Assembly: GCA_035296565.1 (NCBI GenBank)
Contig: DATHAQ010000027.1
Span: 1 to 64,000, forward strand
From: JACCZR01 sp035296565
GTDB lineage: Bacteria > Actinomycetota > Thermoleophilia > Solirubrobacterales > Thermoleophilaceae
Direction of reading: 5' to 3'
DNA length: 64,000 bases
The notes beneath the pieces were generated by a model. The model saw only the letters and a program-made list of their open reading frames with translations, did not search any database and was not told where the DNA came from. Both the position numbers and the translations under genes were made by a program. Numbering within the stretch: the first letter of the stretch is position 1; every line of letters starts with the position of its first letter. Below are positions 7,657 through 15,972 of this stretch, piece after piece.

Positions 7657-8777
7657 CCGCTGCTCGGCAGGGAGGACGGCTGTGCGGGCGACTCGGTCGG
7701 CAGCGTGCCGCCGTGGTCACCGCTGCCGTTCAGGTCGTAGGCCTCGGCCAGCTCGGGGTCCTTCTCGGCCAGCAGCTCGGCCAGGGTGACCATCACCTTG
7801 CACTGCTTCCAGGTGGCGTCATCCTGCATCTTACCGTCGATCATGTGCACTCCGGCGCCGTCGGGGATGGCCTCGATCACCTTCTTGGCGAACTTGACCT
7901 CCTCGGGGTCCGGGGAGAACACCTTCTTGGCGATGTCGATCTGGGCGGGATGCAGCGACCACGCGCCGACGCAGCCCAGCAGGAAGGCCGAGCGGAACTG
8001 GGTCTCGCAGCCCTCGGTGTCCTTGATGTCGCCGTAGGGGCCGTAGAAGGGCAGGATCCCCGCGGCGGTGCAGGCGTCGACCATGCGCGCGATCGAGTAG
8101 TGCCAGGGATCCTGCTGGAAGGAGTGGCGGGGCGAGTCCTCGCCGCCGGTCTCGGGATCCTCGATGACCCGGTAGCCGGGGTGGCCGCCGCCCACGCGCG
8201 TGGTCTTCATCCGGCGCGAGGCGGCGAGGTCGGCCGGACCGAAGCTCATGCCCTGCAGGCGCGGCGATGCGGTGGCGATCTCCTCGAGGTTGGCCACACC
8301 GAGCGCTGTCTCGAGGATGGCGTGGATCAGGAGCGGCTTCTGGATGCCGTTGCGCGACTCGAGCTGAGCGAGCAGGCGGTCCACGTAGTGGATGTCCCAC
8401 GGCCCCTCGACCTTGGGGACCATGATCACGTCGAGCTGGTCACCGATCTCGCCGACCAGCGTGGTCAGGTCGTCGAGCACCCACGGCGAGTCGAGCGCGT
8501 TGACGCGGGTCCACAGCGCGGTCTGGCCGAGGTCGGTCTCCCTGCCGGCCTTCACGAGCCCGGCCCGCGCGGCCTCCTTGCGGTCGACCGGGATGGCGTC
8601 CTCGAGGTTGCCCAGCAGGATGTCGGTCTTCTGGGCGATGTCGCCGGCCTTGGCGACCATCTTCTCGTTGGAGAAGTCGAGGAAGTGGATCATCCTCGAG
8701 GGCGTGAACGGGATCTCCGCCTGCGGCGTGGGCGCGCCCTGGCAGAGCGGCTTGAAGAAGTCTCTGGGGTTGCGCAT
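7653..8777 (-). CDS. mcl: Malyl-CoA/beta-methylmalyl-CoA lyase (CitE-like)
   Basis: A 374-residue HpcH/HpaI-CitE superfamily lyase. Landmarks are LLGNLEDAIP (metal-binding acidic motif), TRVNALDSPW, IMVPKVEGPWD, AILETALGV and SLHPAQI. It is longer than citrate lyase beta subunits and close to the length of malyl-CoA lyases, which cleave beta-methylmalyl-CoA to glyoxylate and propionyl-CoA. It faces a MaoC-type hydratase across a 49-base gap with back-to-back promoter boxes, the mcl/mch pair expected for the ethylmalonyl-CoA pathway. The Pro/Ser-rich C-terminal tail is unusual. TAGCCT lies 9 bases before the ATG. Confidence 0.88.
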   Translation of the reverse strand: MRNPRDFFKPLCQGAPTPQAEIPFTPSRMIHFLDFSNEKMVAKAGDIAQKTDILLGNLEDAIPVDRKEAARAGLVKAGRETDLGQTALWTRVNALDSPWVLDDLTTLVGEIGDQLDVIMVPKVEGPWDIHYVDRLLAQLESRNGIQKPLLIHAILETALGVANLEEIATASPRLQGMSFGPADLAASRRMKTTRVGGGHPGYRVIEDPETGGEDSPRHSFQQDPWHYSIARMVDACTAAGILPFYGPYGDIKDTEGCETQFRSAFLLGCVGAWSLHPAQIDIAKKVFSPDPEEVKFAKKVIEAIPDGAGVHMIDGKMQDDATWKQCKVMVTLAELLAEKDPELAEAYDLNGSGDHGGTLPTESPAQPSSLPSSG

Positions 8778-8786
8778 CAGGGGCTC

Positions 8787-8816
8787 AGGCTAGCGTCGGA
8801 CGCTCGTCGCTAGATT
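8787..8816. promoter_or_regulatory. Back-to-back -10-like boxes for mcl and mch
   Basis: On the minus strand TAGCCT (8787-8792) lies 9 bases before the mcl start. On the plus strand TAGATT (8811-8816) lies 10 bases before the mch start. Only 18 bases separate the boxes, so the two promoters must share upstream DNA and are likely regulated together. Confidence 0.5.
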
Positions 8817-8826
8817 CGACGCGCTC

Positions 8827-9357
8827 ATGGATACCGATCAAGCAACGCGCGAGGCTTCAGGAGCTCGCCAGTACGGCCGTTACCTCGAGGAGTTCGAGGT
8901 CGGCGCCGTCTACGAGCACTGGCCCGCCAAGACGGTGACCGAGGCCGACGACCACATGTTCTGCCTTCTCACCATGAACCACCACCCGCTGCACATCAAC
9001 GACGTGTACGCGTCGCAGTCGCAGCAGGGCCGTAACGTCGTCGTGGGCCCGCTGGTGTACTCGCTGGCGCTGGGGATGTCGGTCGGCGACGTGTCGGGCA
9101 AGGCGATCGCCAACCTGGCCACCGAGGAGCACAAGCACCCCGCTCCGGTCTTCCACGGGGACACGCTGTTCTGCGAGTCCGAGGTGCTCGAGGTCACGCC
9201 TTCGCGCTCCAAGCAGGACCGTGGCGTGGTCAAGGTGCACACGCGCGTGCTCAACCAGGACGGGACGCTCGTGGCCGAGTTCAAGCGCGCGGTGCTGGTG
9301 CCGCGCAAGCAGCCCGGCAACGGCGAGACGCCGCCCGCGGAGGGCGCGGTCGAGTAG
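8827..9357 (+). CDS. mch: MaoC-like dehydratase, probable mesaconyl-CoA hydratase
   Basis: A 176-residue single hot-dog-fold MaoC-type hydratase. The catalytic region reads DDHMFCLLTMNHHPLHIND, with the Asp/His dyad in the NxHPLHxD motif, followed by VVVGPLVYSLALGMSVG. In the ethylmalonyl-CoA pathway this activity hydrates mesaconyl-CoA to beta-methylmalyl-CoA, the substrate of the divergently encoded lyase. The assignment to mesaconyl-CoA comes from this pairing; other R-specific enoyl-CoA hydratases share the fold. Likely leaderless (TAGATT 10 bases upstream). Confidence 0.85.
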   Translation: MDTDQATREASGARQYGRYLEEFEVGAVYEHWPAKTVTEADDHMFCLLTMNHHPLHINDVYASQSQQGRNVVVGPLVYSLALGMSVGDVSGKAIANLATEEHKHPAPVFHGDTLFCESEVLEVTPSRSKQDRGVVKVHTRVLNQDGTLVAEFKRAVLVPRKQPGNGETPPAEGAVE

Positions 9358-9394
9358 AGCCGGGCGCGGTAGGCACCGGCTGGCATCTGCCCGC

Positions 9395-9400
9395 TAGGCT
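9395..9400 (+). promoter_or_regulatory. TAGGCT -10-like box before a 44-residue gene
   Basis: TAGGCT lies 6 bases before the GTG at 9407, with no room for a ribosome binding site. This supports a leaderless transcript for the small membrane protein. Confidence 0.45.
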
Positions 9401-9406
9401 CGCCGC

Positions 9407-9541
9407 GTGCTGGGGAAGGTCGTGTACTGGCTCGCGGTCCTGGTCGTGTCCCTCGCCCTGGTCGTCGCACTCGTCCTGTTCTTCGAGTCGCGCGACCAGT
9501 CCGAGATCGACGACAGCGGGGCCACGATCGAGAGGGTCTAG
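9407..9541 (+). CDS. Small single-pass membrane protein (44 aa)
   Basis: GTG to TAG encodes 44 residues: a short N-terminus, one strong hydrophobic helix (VVYWLAVLVVSLALVVALVL), then a charged acidic tail ending IERV. It lies between mch and the convergent sortase gene, and its TAG shares the palindrome CTAG with the sortase stop, a 4-base tail-to-tail overlap. A TAGGCT box 6 bases upstream supports expression. No family is recognised. The tail would lie on the inner or outer face depending on topology; the sequence does not decide this. Confidence 0.65.
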   Translation: MLGKVVYWLAVLVVSLALVVALVLFFESRDQSEIDDSGATIERV

Positions 9542-10137
9542 GTCACCCTCGGGGCCTCTCGGCGTTCGAAGCGCGCGAAGACGACGATCCGCTGCGCCGC
9601 GCTGTAGAGGGGGTGGCAGGCGCTGAGGATGAGGCGGTCGTAGCCCACCCTTTTCTTCACCGACAGGTCCGTCGGGTCCACGATCCGCGTCCTCTCGACG
9701 CTGTAGATGAAGCGCCCGTCGACCGTGTCGACGATGATCTCGTCGCCGCGCTCGAGCTTGTCGATCGGGCGGAAGGGCGCGCCGTGGGTGGTGCGGTGGC
9801 CCGCGATGCCCACCGTGCCGCTCTGGCCGGGGAGCGGGGTGTCGTCGTAGTGCCCCGGCCCCTTGCGCAGGTCGCCGGTGTCGGTGCCCTCCACCACCAG
9901 GTATGACTTGTCGAGCGTCGGCAGGGTGATCTTGCCGATGGCGTCGCCGGGGAGGGGCTTGCCGTCGCGGACCCGCTCGGGGGAGTCCGCCAGCGCCGCT
10001 TCCAGCGCGTTCTGGCGCACGAGCGACGTCACGTACGAGATGGGCTCCTGCCAGGCCAGCGTGGCCCCGGCATCGGCGATCAGCAGCACCCCGCTCACCG
10101 TGAGGACCGAGGCCACGAAGCGCAGGAATGAGCGCAT
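9538..10137 (-). CDS. Sortase family transpeptidase
   Basis: A 199-residue membrane-anchored sortase with an N-terminal signal anchor (FVASVLTVSGVLLIADAGATL). The catalytic His is in GHRTTHG (residues about 114-120), Cys in LSACHPLYSAAQR, and the Arg follows in the same strand (AQRIVVFARF). The TLTC motif of class A is LSAC here, typical of actinobacterial class D/E-like enzymes. It would join surface proteins bearing a C-terminal sorting signal to the envelope; an LPRTG protein is encoded at 25640-26149. No pilin or substrate gene is adjacent, so it may be a housekeeping sortase. Confidence 0.92.
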   Translation of the reverse strand: MRSFLRFVASVLTVSGVLLIADAGATLAWQEPISYVTSLVRQNALEAALADSPERVRDGKPLPGDAIGKITLPTLDKSYLVVEGTDTGDLRKGPGHYDDTPLPGQSGTVGIAGHRTTHGAPFRPIDKLERGDEIIVDTVDGRFIYSVERTRIVDPTDLSVKKRVGYDRLILSACHPLYSAAQRIVVFARFERREAPRVT

Positions 10138-10203
10138 TGAAGTCTGAGTCTAAGTGCTCGGTCGGTAGCCTTACCGCCGCCCTAGCCCACGACCGAGGAG
10201 CCC

Positions 10204-11997
10204 ATGCCGAGCAATACCACCGCCGCCCCGGCGACCTCCCACGCCAAGCTGCGCGCGTGGGTTGACGAGGTGACGGAGCTGGCCCAGCCCGATGCCGTTC
10301 ACTGGTGCGACGGCTCCGCTGAGGAGTACGACGAGCTCTGCGCCGAGCTGGTCGAGGCCGGCACCTTCGAGAAGCTCTCGGACGCCAAGCGCCCGAACTC
10401 CTACCTCGCGCGCTCGGATCCCGGCGACGTGGCCCGGGTCGAGGACCGCACCTTCATCTGCTCCGAGGACGAGGCCGACGCCGGGCCGACCAACAACTGG
10501 CGCGAACCCGAGGAGATGCGCGCGACCCTTCGCGACCTCTTCAGCGGCTGCATGCAGGGCCGGACCCTCTACGTGGTCCCCTTCTCCATGGGTCCCCTGG
10601 GATCGCCGATCGCCCACGTGGGCGTCCAGCTCACCGACTCGGCCTACGTCGCGGTCTCGATGCGGATCATGACCCGCATGGGCAAGGCTGCCCTCGACGT
10701 GCTGGGCGAGGATGGCGACTACGTGCCCTGCCTGCACTCGGTCGGCGCGCCGAACGACAACTCGTCCTGGCCCTGCAACGCCGACAACAAGTACATCGTG
10801 CACTTCCCCGAGACCCGCGAGATCTGGTCCTTCGGCTCGGGTTACGGCGGCAACGCCCTGCTGGGCAAGAAGTGCTTCGCGCTGCGGATCGCCTCGGCCA
10901 TGGCGCGCGACGAGGGCTGGCTCGCCGAGCACATGCTGATCCTCAAGCTGACCTCGCCCGAGGGCGAGGTCAAGCACGTGGCCGGCGCCTTCCCCTCGGC
11001 CTGCGGCAAGACCAACCTGGCCATGCTCATCCCCACGCTCGAGGGCTGGGAGGTCGAGACGGTCGGCGACGACATCGCCTGGATGAAGTTCGCCGACGAC
11101 GGCCGGCTGCACGCGATCAATCCCGAGTACGGCTTCTTCGGGGTCGCGCCGGGAACAAGCGAGAAGACCAACCCGAACGCCATGGCCACCGTGCGCGAGA
11201 ACTCGATCTTCACCAACTGCGCGAAGACCGACGGCGGCGACGTCTGGTGGGAGGGCATGACCGACGAGGCCCCCTCGCACCTGACCGACTGGCACGGCAA
11301 CGACTGGACGCCGGACGCCGACAAGCCCGCCGCCCACCCGAACGCCCGCTTCACCACGCCGGCGGGCCAGTGCCCGTCGATCGCCGACGACTGGGAAGAC
11401 CCGGCCGGCGTGCCGATCGACGCCTTCCTGTTCGGCGGGCGCCGGGCCACCGTGGTGCCGTTGGTCTCTGAGGCCAGCTCGTGGGAGCACGGCGTCTTCC
11501 TGGGCTCGATCATGGGCTCGGAGAAGACGGCGGCCGCCGCCGGCGAGGTCGGGGCCCTGCGCTTCGACCCGATGGCGATGCTGCCCTTCTGCGGCTACCA
11601 CATGGCCGACTACTTCTCGCACTGGCTGCAGATCGGCAGGCGCGAGGGCGCGGTTCTGCCGAAGATCTTCATGGTCAACTGGTTCCGCAAGGACGACGAC
11701 GGCAAGTTCCTGTGGCCGGGCTTCGGCGAGAACTCGCGCGTGCTGGCCTACATCTTCCGCCGCTGCGACGACGCCGTCGAGGCGGTCGAGACGCCCATCG
11801 GCCTGGTGCCCAAGTCAGGGTCGCTCGACCTCGAGGGGCTCGACATCTCCGACGAGGCGATGGAGGAGCTGCTGCGCGTGGAGCCCGAGGACTGGAAGGC
11901 CCAGCTCTCGCAGGTGCGCGAGCACTTCGCCCAGTTCGGCAACAAGCTGCCGGACGAGCTGCGCTCGCAGCTGGAGGCGCTCGAAGGGAAGCTCTAG
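10204..11997 (+). CDS. pckG: Phosphoenolpyruvate carboxykinase (GTP)
   Basis: A 597-residue GTP-dependent PEPCK, full length for the family (about 600). It converts oxaloacetate plus GTP to PEP, CO2 and GDP, linking C4 acids to gluconeogenesis. The P-loop with the reactive cysteine is FPSACGKTNLAM (near residue 265). Substrate-loop and GTP-site blocks YGGNALLGKKC, NWFRKDDDGKFLWPGFGENSRV and the metal-binding region GDDIAWMKF are intact. The start is an ATG preceded by GAGGAG. The gene is monocistronic: its stop overlaps that of the convergent gene by 4 bases. It supports the C2-assimilation theme of this window. Confidence 0.97.
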   Translation: MPSNTTAAPATSHAKLRAWVDEVTELAQPDAVHWCDGSAEEYDELCAELVEAGTFEKLSDAKRPNSYLARSDPGDVARVEDRTFICSEDEADAGPTNNWREPEEMRATLRDLFSGCMQGRTLYVVPFSMGPLGSPIAHVGVQLTDSAYVAVSMRIMTRMGKAALDVLGEDGDYVPCLHSVGAPNDNSSWPCNADNKYIVHFPETREIWSFGSGYGGNALLGKKCFALRIASAMARDEGWLAEHMLILKLTSPEGEVKHVAGAFPSACGKTNLAMLIPTLEGWEVETVGDDIAWMKFADDGRLHAINPEYGFFGVAPGTSEKTNPNAMATVRENSIFTNCAKTDGGDVWWEGMTDEAPSHLTDWHGNDWTPDADKPAAHPNARFTTPAGQCPSIADDWEDPAGVPIDAFLFGGRRATVVPLVSEASSWEHGVFLGSIMGSEKTAAAAGEVGALRFDPMAMLPFCGYHMADYFSHWLQIGRREGAVLPKIFMVNWFRKDDDGKFLWPGFGENSRVLAYIFRRCDDAVEAVETPIGLVPKSGSLDLEGLDISDEAMEELLRVEPEDWKAQLSQVREHFAQFGNKLPDELRSQLEALEGKL

Positions 11998-12599
11998 TGG
12001 GCCTCTGAGGCGCCGCTGGCCGGGGGCCGCGACTCCTCGGCCAGCGAGGTGATCGTCAGGTCGCCGCGCGAGGCGTTCTCGAGCACCTCGCTGGCCTCTT
12101 CGGCCGAGCGCGAGTAGAGCTCGACGAGCATGTGGATCACGATCGTGCCGTCGTCCTCGTGCTTGTGGAAGCGCACGTGGGTGAAGAACTCGCGCGTGCC
12201 GTGATCGCCGAAGGCGGCGAAGGCGAGGTGGTCGGCGGCCTCGGGGCCCGAGCAGGACTCGACCTGGTCGGAGTCCACCCCCACGGTGCAGGAGGCCACC
12301 CAGGGAGTGCCGGTGACCATGCGCTCCCAGCGGCCCTCCACGGCCTCGATGCGGCTGATCCGGCGCCCGTCCTCGTCGTAGGAGACGAGGTTGAGGTGGG
12401 GCTGGTCGTGGAGGCAGTCGAGGCACTGCACGACGGCCTCCTGGACCTCCTCGACGGGGTCCACCGCCTCGCCGGTGCCCGGGTCGACCTTGAGGATTCC
12501 CTCGTAATGCAGCTGAACCTCGAGGTTCTGAGACCAGCAGCGGTAGCAGCGCAGCCAGCTCGAGCGCGTGCCCACCGAATCCTGTGCGGAACCCTCCAT
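11994..12599 (-). CDS. Conserved hypothetical protein with two CxxC pairs
   Basis: 201 residues, soluble and acidic, not recognised. Two CxxC pairs, C18-x2-C21 (RCYRCWSQ) and CLDC near residue 60, could form a treble-clef or zinc-ribbon site. The centre is strand-rich with an HKHEDDGTIVIHM segment, and the C-terminus is Ala/Glu-rich. It is convergent with pckG and divergent from a HAD-like gene 24 bases away. There is no signal peptide. No function is proposed. Confidence 0.7.
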   Translation of the reverse strand: MEGSAQDSVGTRSSWLRCYRCWSQNLEVQLHYEGILKVDPGTGEAVDPVEEVQEAVVQCLDCLHDQPHLNLVSYDEDGRRISRIEAVEGRWERMVTGTPWVASCTVGVDSDQVESCSGPEAADHLAFAAFGDHGTREFFTHVRFHKHEDDGTIVIHMLVELYSRSAEEASEVLENASRGDLTITSLAEESRPPASGASEAH

Positions 12600-12623
12600 G
12601 TGCCTTCATTATCCTCGCAGGGG

Positions 12624-13136
12624 GTGAACGCGAGCAGCGGGAAGCCGGTCCTGTTCGTGGACGTCGACGGGGTCATCAGCCTCTTCGGCTTCGACCCCGG
12701 AGCCTCCGAGTTGCCCGGCCCCTTTCACTGGATAGACGGTGTCGCCCACTGCATTCCGGCCGCCGGCGGCGAGCGGCTGAGGCGCCTCGCCGACCGCTAC
12801 GAGCTGGTCTGGGCCACGGGCTGGGAGGAGAAGGCCAACGAGTACCTGCCCCACATCCTGGGTCTCCGCGAGCGCGACCTGCCCTGCCTCAGGTTCGACG
12901 GCCGGGCGGTGTTCGGCACCGCGCACTGGAAGCTCGGGGCGATCGAGGAGTATGCGGGCGGCCGCCCCGCCGCCTGGATCGACGACAGCCTCGACGACTC
13001 CTGCCGCGACTGGGCCACGAGCCGCAGCGCGCCCACGCTGCTGGTGGAGACCGCCTCGCACGAGGGCCTGACCGACGAGCAGGTGCAGCGGCTGCTCGAG
13101 TGGGCCGAAGAAGTGGCGCCTCAAGCCGCCGCGTAG
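12624..13136 (+). CDS. HAD-like hydrolase domain protein
   Basis: 170 residues. The HAD motif I is DVDGVIS (Asp nucleophile and Asp+2) close to the N-terminus. Motif II-like WATGWEEKAN and motif III/IV-like AAWIDDSLDD (paired acidic residues) follow. There is no cap domain of note, so it would act on a large substrate such as a protein or nucleic acid end, as for other small capless HADs; this is inference. I chose GTG at 12624 because DVDGV then falls near residue 13, as usual. A longer open frame upstream overlaps the opposite-strand gene and is rejected. It is followed by a lipoprotein gene with overlapping stop and start. Confidence 0.8.
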   Translation: MNASSGKPVLFVDVDGVISLFGFDPGASELPGPFHWIDGVAHCIPAAGGERLRRLADRYELVWATGWEEKANEYLPHILGLRERDLPCLRFDGRAVFGTAHWKLGAIEEYAGGRPAAWIDDSLDDSCRDWATSRSAPTLLVETASHEGLTDEQVQRLLEWAEEVAPQAAA

Positions 13137-13540
13137 TGCGGTCGCTGCGGGCGGCCCCGCTGCTGGCGCTCGCCCTCGCGAGCTGCTCGCTCGGCGGCGG
13201 CGAGGACGCCCCACACCCGGTCGCCGGCGCGCCGCGCGAGGTCGCCCGCGTGGTCACCGAGCTGGACGCCGCCACCCGCCGGGGCCAGTACCGGCGGATC
13301 TGCGACGAGCTGTTCACCCCATCGGCCCGCCGGCGGGCAGGCGGCAAGGACTGCGCCTCGCTGCTGCGTTCCACGGCGCGCGAGCTGCGGGATCCGAGCA
13401 TCGAGCTGGTCTCCATCCACGTCACGTCCAAGCAGGCGCTCGCCCGAGTTCGCACCCGCGCGGCGGGCCAGGCGCCGATCCTCGACCAGCTGGTGCTGCG
13501 TCGCCAGGGCGGGAGCTACCGCATCGAGGCACTCGGTTGA
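13136..13540 (+). CDS. Putative lipoprotein, NTF2-like size
   Basis: A 134-residue exported protein. A GTG start overlapping the previous stop (TAGTG) gives a signal peptide with lipobox ALASC, so it would be anchored by lipid at Cys17. The mature part (ARVVTELDAATRRGQYRRICDEL...) resembles small SnoaL/NTF2-like secreted domains: an N-terminal helix pair, then strands ending QGGSYRIEALG. No catalytic motif. It lies between HAD and mobA genes in a tightly overlapping run. Confidence 0.75.
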   Translation: MRSLRAAPLLALALASCSLGGGEDAPHPVAGAPREVARVVTELDAATRRGQYRRICDELFTPSARRRAGGKDCASLLRSTARELRDPSIELVSIHVTSKQALARVRTRAAGQAPILDQLVLRRQGGSYRIEALG

Positions 13541-14094
13541 TCGGGGCGGTGCTCGCGGGGGGCGCCGGCCGGCGGCTGGGCCGCGGCTCCAAGGCGGCGG
13601 TGGAGGTGCGAGGGCGCGCGCTGATCAGCTGGCCGCTGGCGGCGCTGGGGGCCGTCTGCGATCGCGTGGCGGTGGTCTGCAAGCCCGGCACCGAGCTGCC
13701 CGAGCTCGAAGGCCCCGCCGAGCGCTGGGACGAGCCCGAATATCCCCGCCACCCGCTCGTGGGAATCGCGCACGCGCTCGAGCGGGCGGGCGAGCCGGTG
13801 CTGGTGTGCGCCGCCGACATGGCCTGGGTGACCGCCGACGCCTGCCGCTCGCTCGTCGACGCGGCGGGGGCCGGGGGAGGCGCTCCCGCCGTGGCGGTGG
13901 CCGGGGGCGTGCTACAGCCGGTGTTCGCCGTCTACTCGCCGGTTGCCCTGGACACCTTCCGGGCGGCCGAGTCCGACGCCGCGCTGACGGCCACGGTGGA
14001 GTCGCTCGATCCAGTCCGGGTGGCGCTGCCGCCGCCGTTGGTGCGCAGCGTCAATACGCCGGAGGACCTCGCGGACCTAGAGTCCGGCGCGTGA
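13537..14094 (+). CDS. mobA: Molybdenum cofactor guanylyltransferase-like MobA
   Basis: 185-residue nucleotidyltransferase. The GTP-binding signature is at the N-terminus: LAGGAGRRLGRGSKAAV, with the conserved Lys, plus CAADMAWV as the metal-binding Asp motif. In MobA this enzyme adds GMP to molybdopterin. The start is TTG, forming a TTGA overlap with the lipoprotein stop. No other molybdenum cofactor gene lies in the window. Related nucleotidyltransferases (CofC/FbiD, MocA) share the motif, so the substrate is not certain. Confidence 0.8.
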   Translation: MIGAVLAGGAGRRLGRGSKAAVEVRGRALISWPLAALGAVCDRVAVVCKPGTELPELEGPAERWDEPEYPRHPLVGIAHALERAGEPVLVCAADMAWVTADACRSLVDAAGAGGGAPAVAVAGGVLQPVFAVYSPVALDTFRAAESDAALTATVESLDPVRVALPPPLVRSVNTPEDLADLESGA

Positions 14095-15197
14095 GGATGA
14101 GAGCCGCGGTGCTCGAGGAGTTCGGGCAGCCGCTCACGGTGCAGGAGCTCGATCTGGCCGAGCCGCGCGAGGGCGAGGTGCTGGTGCGCCTGGAGGCCTG
14201 CGGCGTCTGCCACACCGACCTCTACACCGCCTCGGGCGCCGATCCCTCCGGGTACGCGCCGGCGGTGCTGGGCCACGAGGGCTGCGGCATCGTCGAGAAG
14301 GTGGGGGAGGGCGTGGGGGACGTCGCCGAGGGGGACCGCGTGGTCACGCTGTTCTCGCCCCAGTGCCGCAGGTGCATCCACTGCCTGAGTCCGCGCACCA
14401 ATTTGTGCCTGGCCATCCGGGAGGAGCAGAACAGGGGCCACCTGCCCGACGGCACCGTGCGCCTCTCGCGCGACGGGGAGCCGATCCGTCACTTCATGGG
14501 CACTTCCACCTTCGCGGAGTACACCGTCATGCCGGAGATCGCCCTGGCCAAGGTCGACCCCGAGGCCATGCCCGACCGCGCCGCCCTGTTTGCCTGCGGG
14601 CTGTCCACCGGCCTGGGCGCCGCGATGTTCACCGCCGCAGTAGGACCGGGCTCGACCTGCGTGGTCTTCGGCGCAGGGATGGTGGGACTGGGCGCGGTGG
14701 CGGGCTGCCGGCTGCAGGGCGCCGAGCGCATCGTCTGCGTGGATCTCTCCGAGGAGCGGCTTTCCCTGGCCCGGGGCCAGGGCGCGACCGACGTGTTGGC
14801 CGGCGGCCCCGAGGCCGTCGACCAGATCCTGGAGATGACCGGCGGCTTCGGCGCCGACTACACGTTCGAGGCCACCGGCAACGTCGCGGTCATGCGCCAG
14901 GCCGTGGAGGCCGCGCGCATGGGCTGGGGCCTGTGCACGGTGGCTGGCGTGGCCGGCAAGGGGGAGACGCTCGACGTGGTGCCCCGCCTGCTCATCACCG
15001 GGCGCCGGATCGCGGGCTCCTCCTTCGGCGGGGTCAAGGGCCGAGACCAGGTGCCGCAGCTGGTCCGCCGCTACCTGGACGGGGACATCGACGTGGATCC
15101 CTTCGTCTCCCACCGGGTACGGCTGGACGACGTCAACCACGCCTTCGAGCTGATGGAGGCCCAGGACGGGATAAGGAGCGTGATCGAGTTCTCATGA
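14091..15197 (+). CDS. Class III-type zinc alcohol dehydrogenase (formaldehyde/thiol adduct oxidation)
   Basis: A 368-residue medium-chain zinc dehydrogenase. Catalytic zinc ligands are in CGVCHTD and GHEGCGIVE. The structural zinc lobe has four Cys in SPQCRRCIHCLSPRTNLC. The NAD-binding motif is VFGAGMVGLGAV. The stretch GTSTFAEYTV closely follows class III ADH (S-hydroxymethylglutathione dehydrogenase / S-nitrosothiol reductase). Actinobacteria use mycothiol rather than glutathione, so an S-hydroxymethyl-mycothiol substrate is plausible. A metallo-beta-lactamase hydrolase overlaps it downstream. The GTG at 14091 overlaps the mobA stop (GTGA); the ATG at 14097 is an equally possible start. 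Confidence 0.9.
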   Translation: MRMRAAVLEEFGQPLTVQELDLAEPREGEVLVRLEACGVCHTDLYTASGADPSGYAPAVLGHEGCGIVEKVGEGVGDVAEGDRVVTLFSPQCRRCIHCLSPRTNLCLAIREEQNRGHLPDGTVRLSRDGEPIRHFMGTSTFAEYTVMPEIALAKVDPEAMPDRAALFACGLSTGLGAAMFTAAVGPGSTCVVFGAGMVGLGAVAGCRLQGAERIVCVDLSEERLSLARGQGATDVLAGGPEAVDQILEMTGGFGADYTFEATGNVAVMRQAVEAARMGWGLCTVAGVAGKGETLDVVPRLLITGRRIAGSSFGGVKGRDQVPQLVRRYLDGDIDVDPFVSHRVRLDDVNHAFELMEAQDGIRSVIEFS

Positions 15198-15895
15198 TCA
15201 TCCAACGGGTCGAGCACCCCGACTGGCTCTCCAATGCCTACCTCGTCGTGGACGAGCCCGGCGGCCACGGCGTGCTCGTGGACGGCAACGGCGTGATCGA
15301 GCCGCTGCTGGAGCGCGTCGAGCGCGAGGGCACCGAGATCACCCATGTCCTGGTCACCCACCACCACGCAGACCACGTGGTGGACGTGGAGGAGACCGCG
15401 GAGCGCTTCGGCGTGCCGGTCCTCCGCCACCCCGACCTGGAGCGGGTGACCTCCGGCAGCCTGGAGATCGAGGCCATCCCCACGCCCGGCCACTGCGCCG
15501 ACCACCTCGCCCTGCTCTTCAGCGGCACCGACTGCATCACCGCCGACGTGCTGTTCAAGGGCACCGTGGGCGGCACGCGCGCCCCGGGCCACACCACCTT
15601 CGAGGACCTCAAGAGCTCGATCATGGACCGGCTGATGACGCTACCCGGCGAGACGCGCCTGCACCCCGGCCACCGCCAGCCCACGACCGTGGCCGAGGAG
15701 TGGGAGAACAACCCGTTCATCCGCGTCTGGCGGGGGCTGGACGAGGAGAGCAGCGACCGCTGCCGGGTGGCGGGCGAGGAGGCGACGCTGGTGCTCTGGG
15801 CCCCCGACTACGATGGCGGGAACAAGGCCTGGGTGCGCTTCGAGTCCGGCGAAGACGCCGTGGTGGGGGGCTCGCAGGTGGAACGGGACGTCTGA
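15194..15895 (+). CDS. Metallo-beta-lactamase-fold hydrolase paired with the dehydrogenase
   Basis: A 233-residue MBL-fold protein. The metal-binding motif is THHHADHV (residues about 55-62), with the further ligands in TPGHCADH, the Asp in CITADVLF, and a final His in HPGHRQPT. The ATGA overlap couples it to the class III-type dehydrogenase, an arrangement I recall from other actinobacteria. A thioester hydrolase role, releasing formate from S-formylthiol, would complete formaldehyde oxidation. This is inference; glyoxalase II activity would look the same. Confidence 0.88.
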   Translation: MIIQRVEHPDWLSNAYLVVDEPGGHGVLVDGNGVIEPLLERVEREGTEITHVLVTHHHADHVVDVEETAERFGVPVLRHPDLERVTSGSLEIEAIPTPGHCADHLALLFSGTDCITADVLFKGTVGGTRAPGHTTFEDLKSSIMDRLMTLPGETRLHPGHRQPTTVAEEWENNPFIRVWRGLDEESSDRCRVAGEEATLVLWAPDYDGGNKAWVRFESGEDAVVGGSQVERDV

Positions 15896-15924
15896 CCGCG
15901 GGGGGCGCGGCGCGCGCGCCCTCC

Positions 15925-15956
15925 GAGAGATTCCTCAGCGCCCTGAGGAATTCTCC
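15925..15956. repeat. Family-1 intergenic palindrome, imperfect copy
   Basis: GAGAGATTCCTCAG pairs with CTGAGGAATTCTC around a short CGCC centre, with one extra base in the left arm. It sits between the MBL hydrolase and the convergent small membrane gene. The core and A/T flanks match the perfect copy at 6199. Confidence 0.7.
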
Positions 15957-15972
15957 AGAGGGGAAACGTGCA

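Noticed and set aside
4966..7740. 924-residue plus-strand open frame across sucC and the phosphoesterase
   Set aside because: High GC keeps frames open. Composition is Ala/Gly/Arg/Val-biased, and both opposite genes have clear family motifs.
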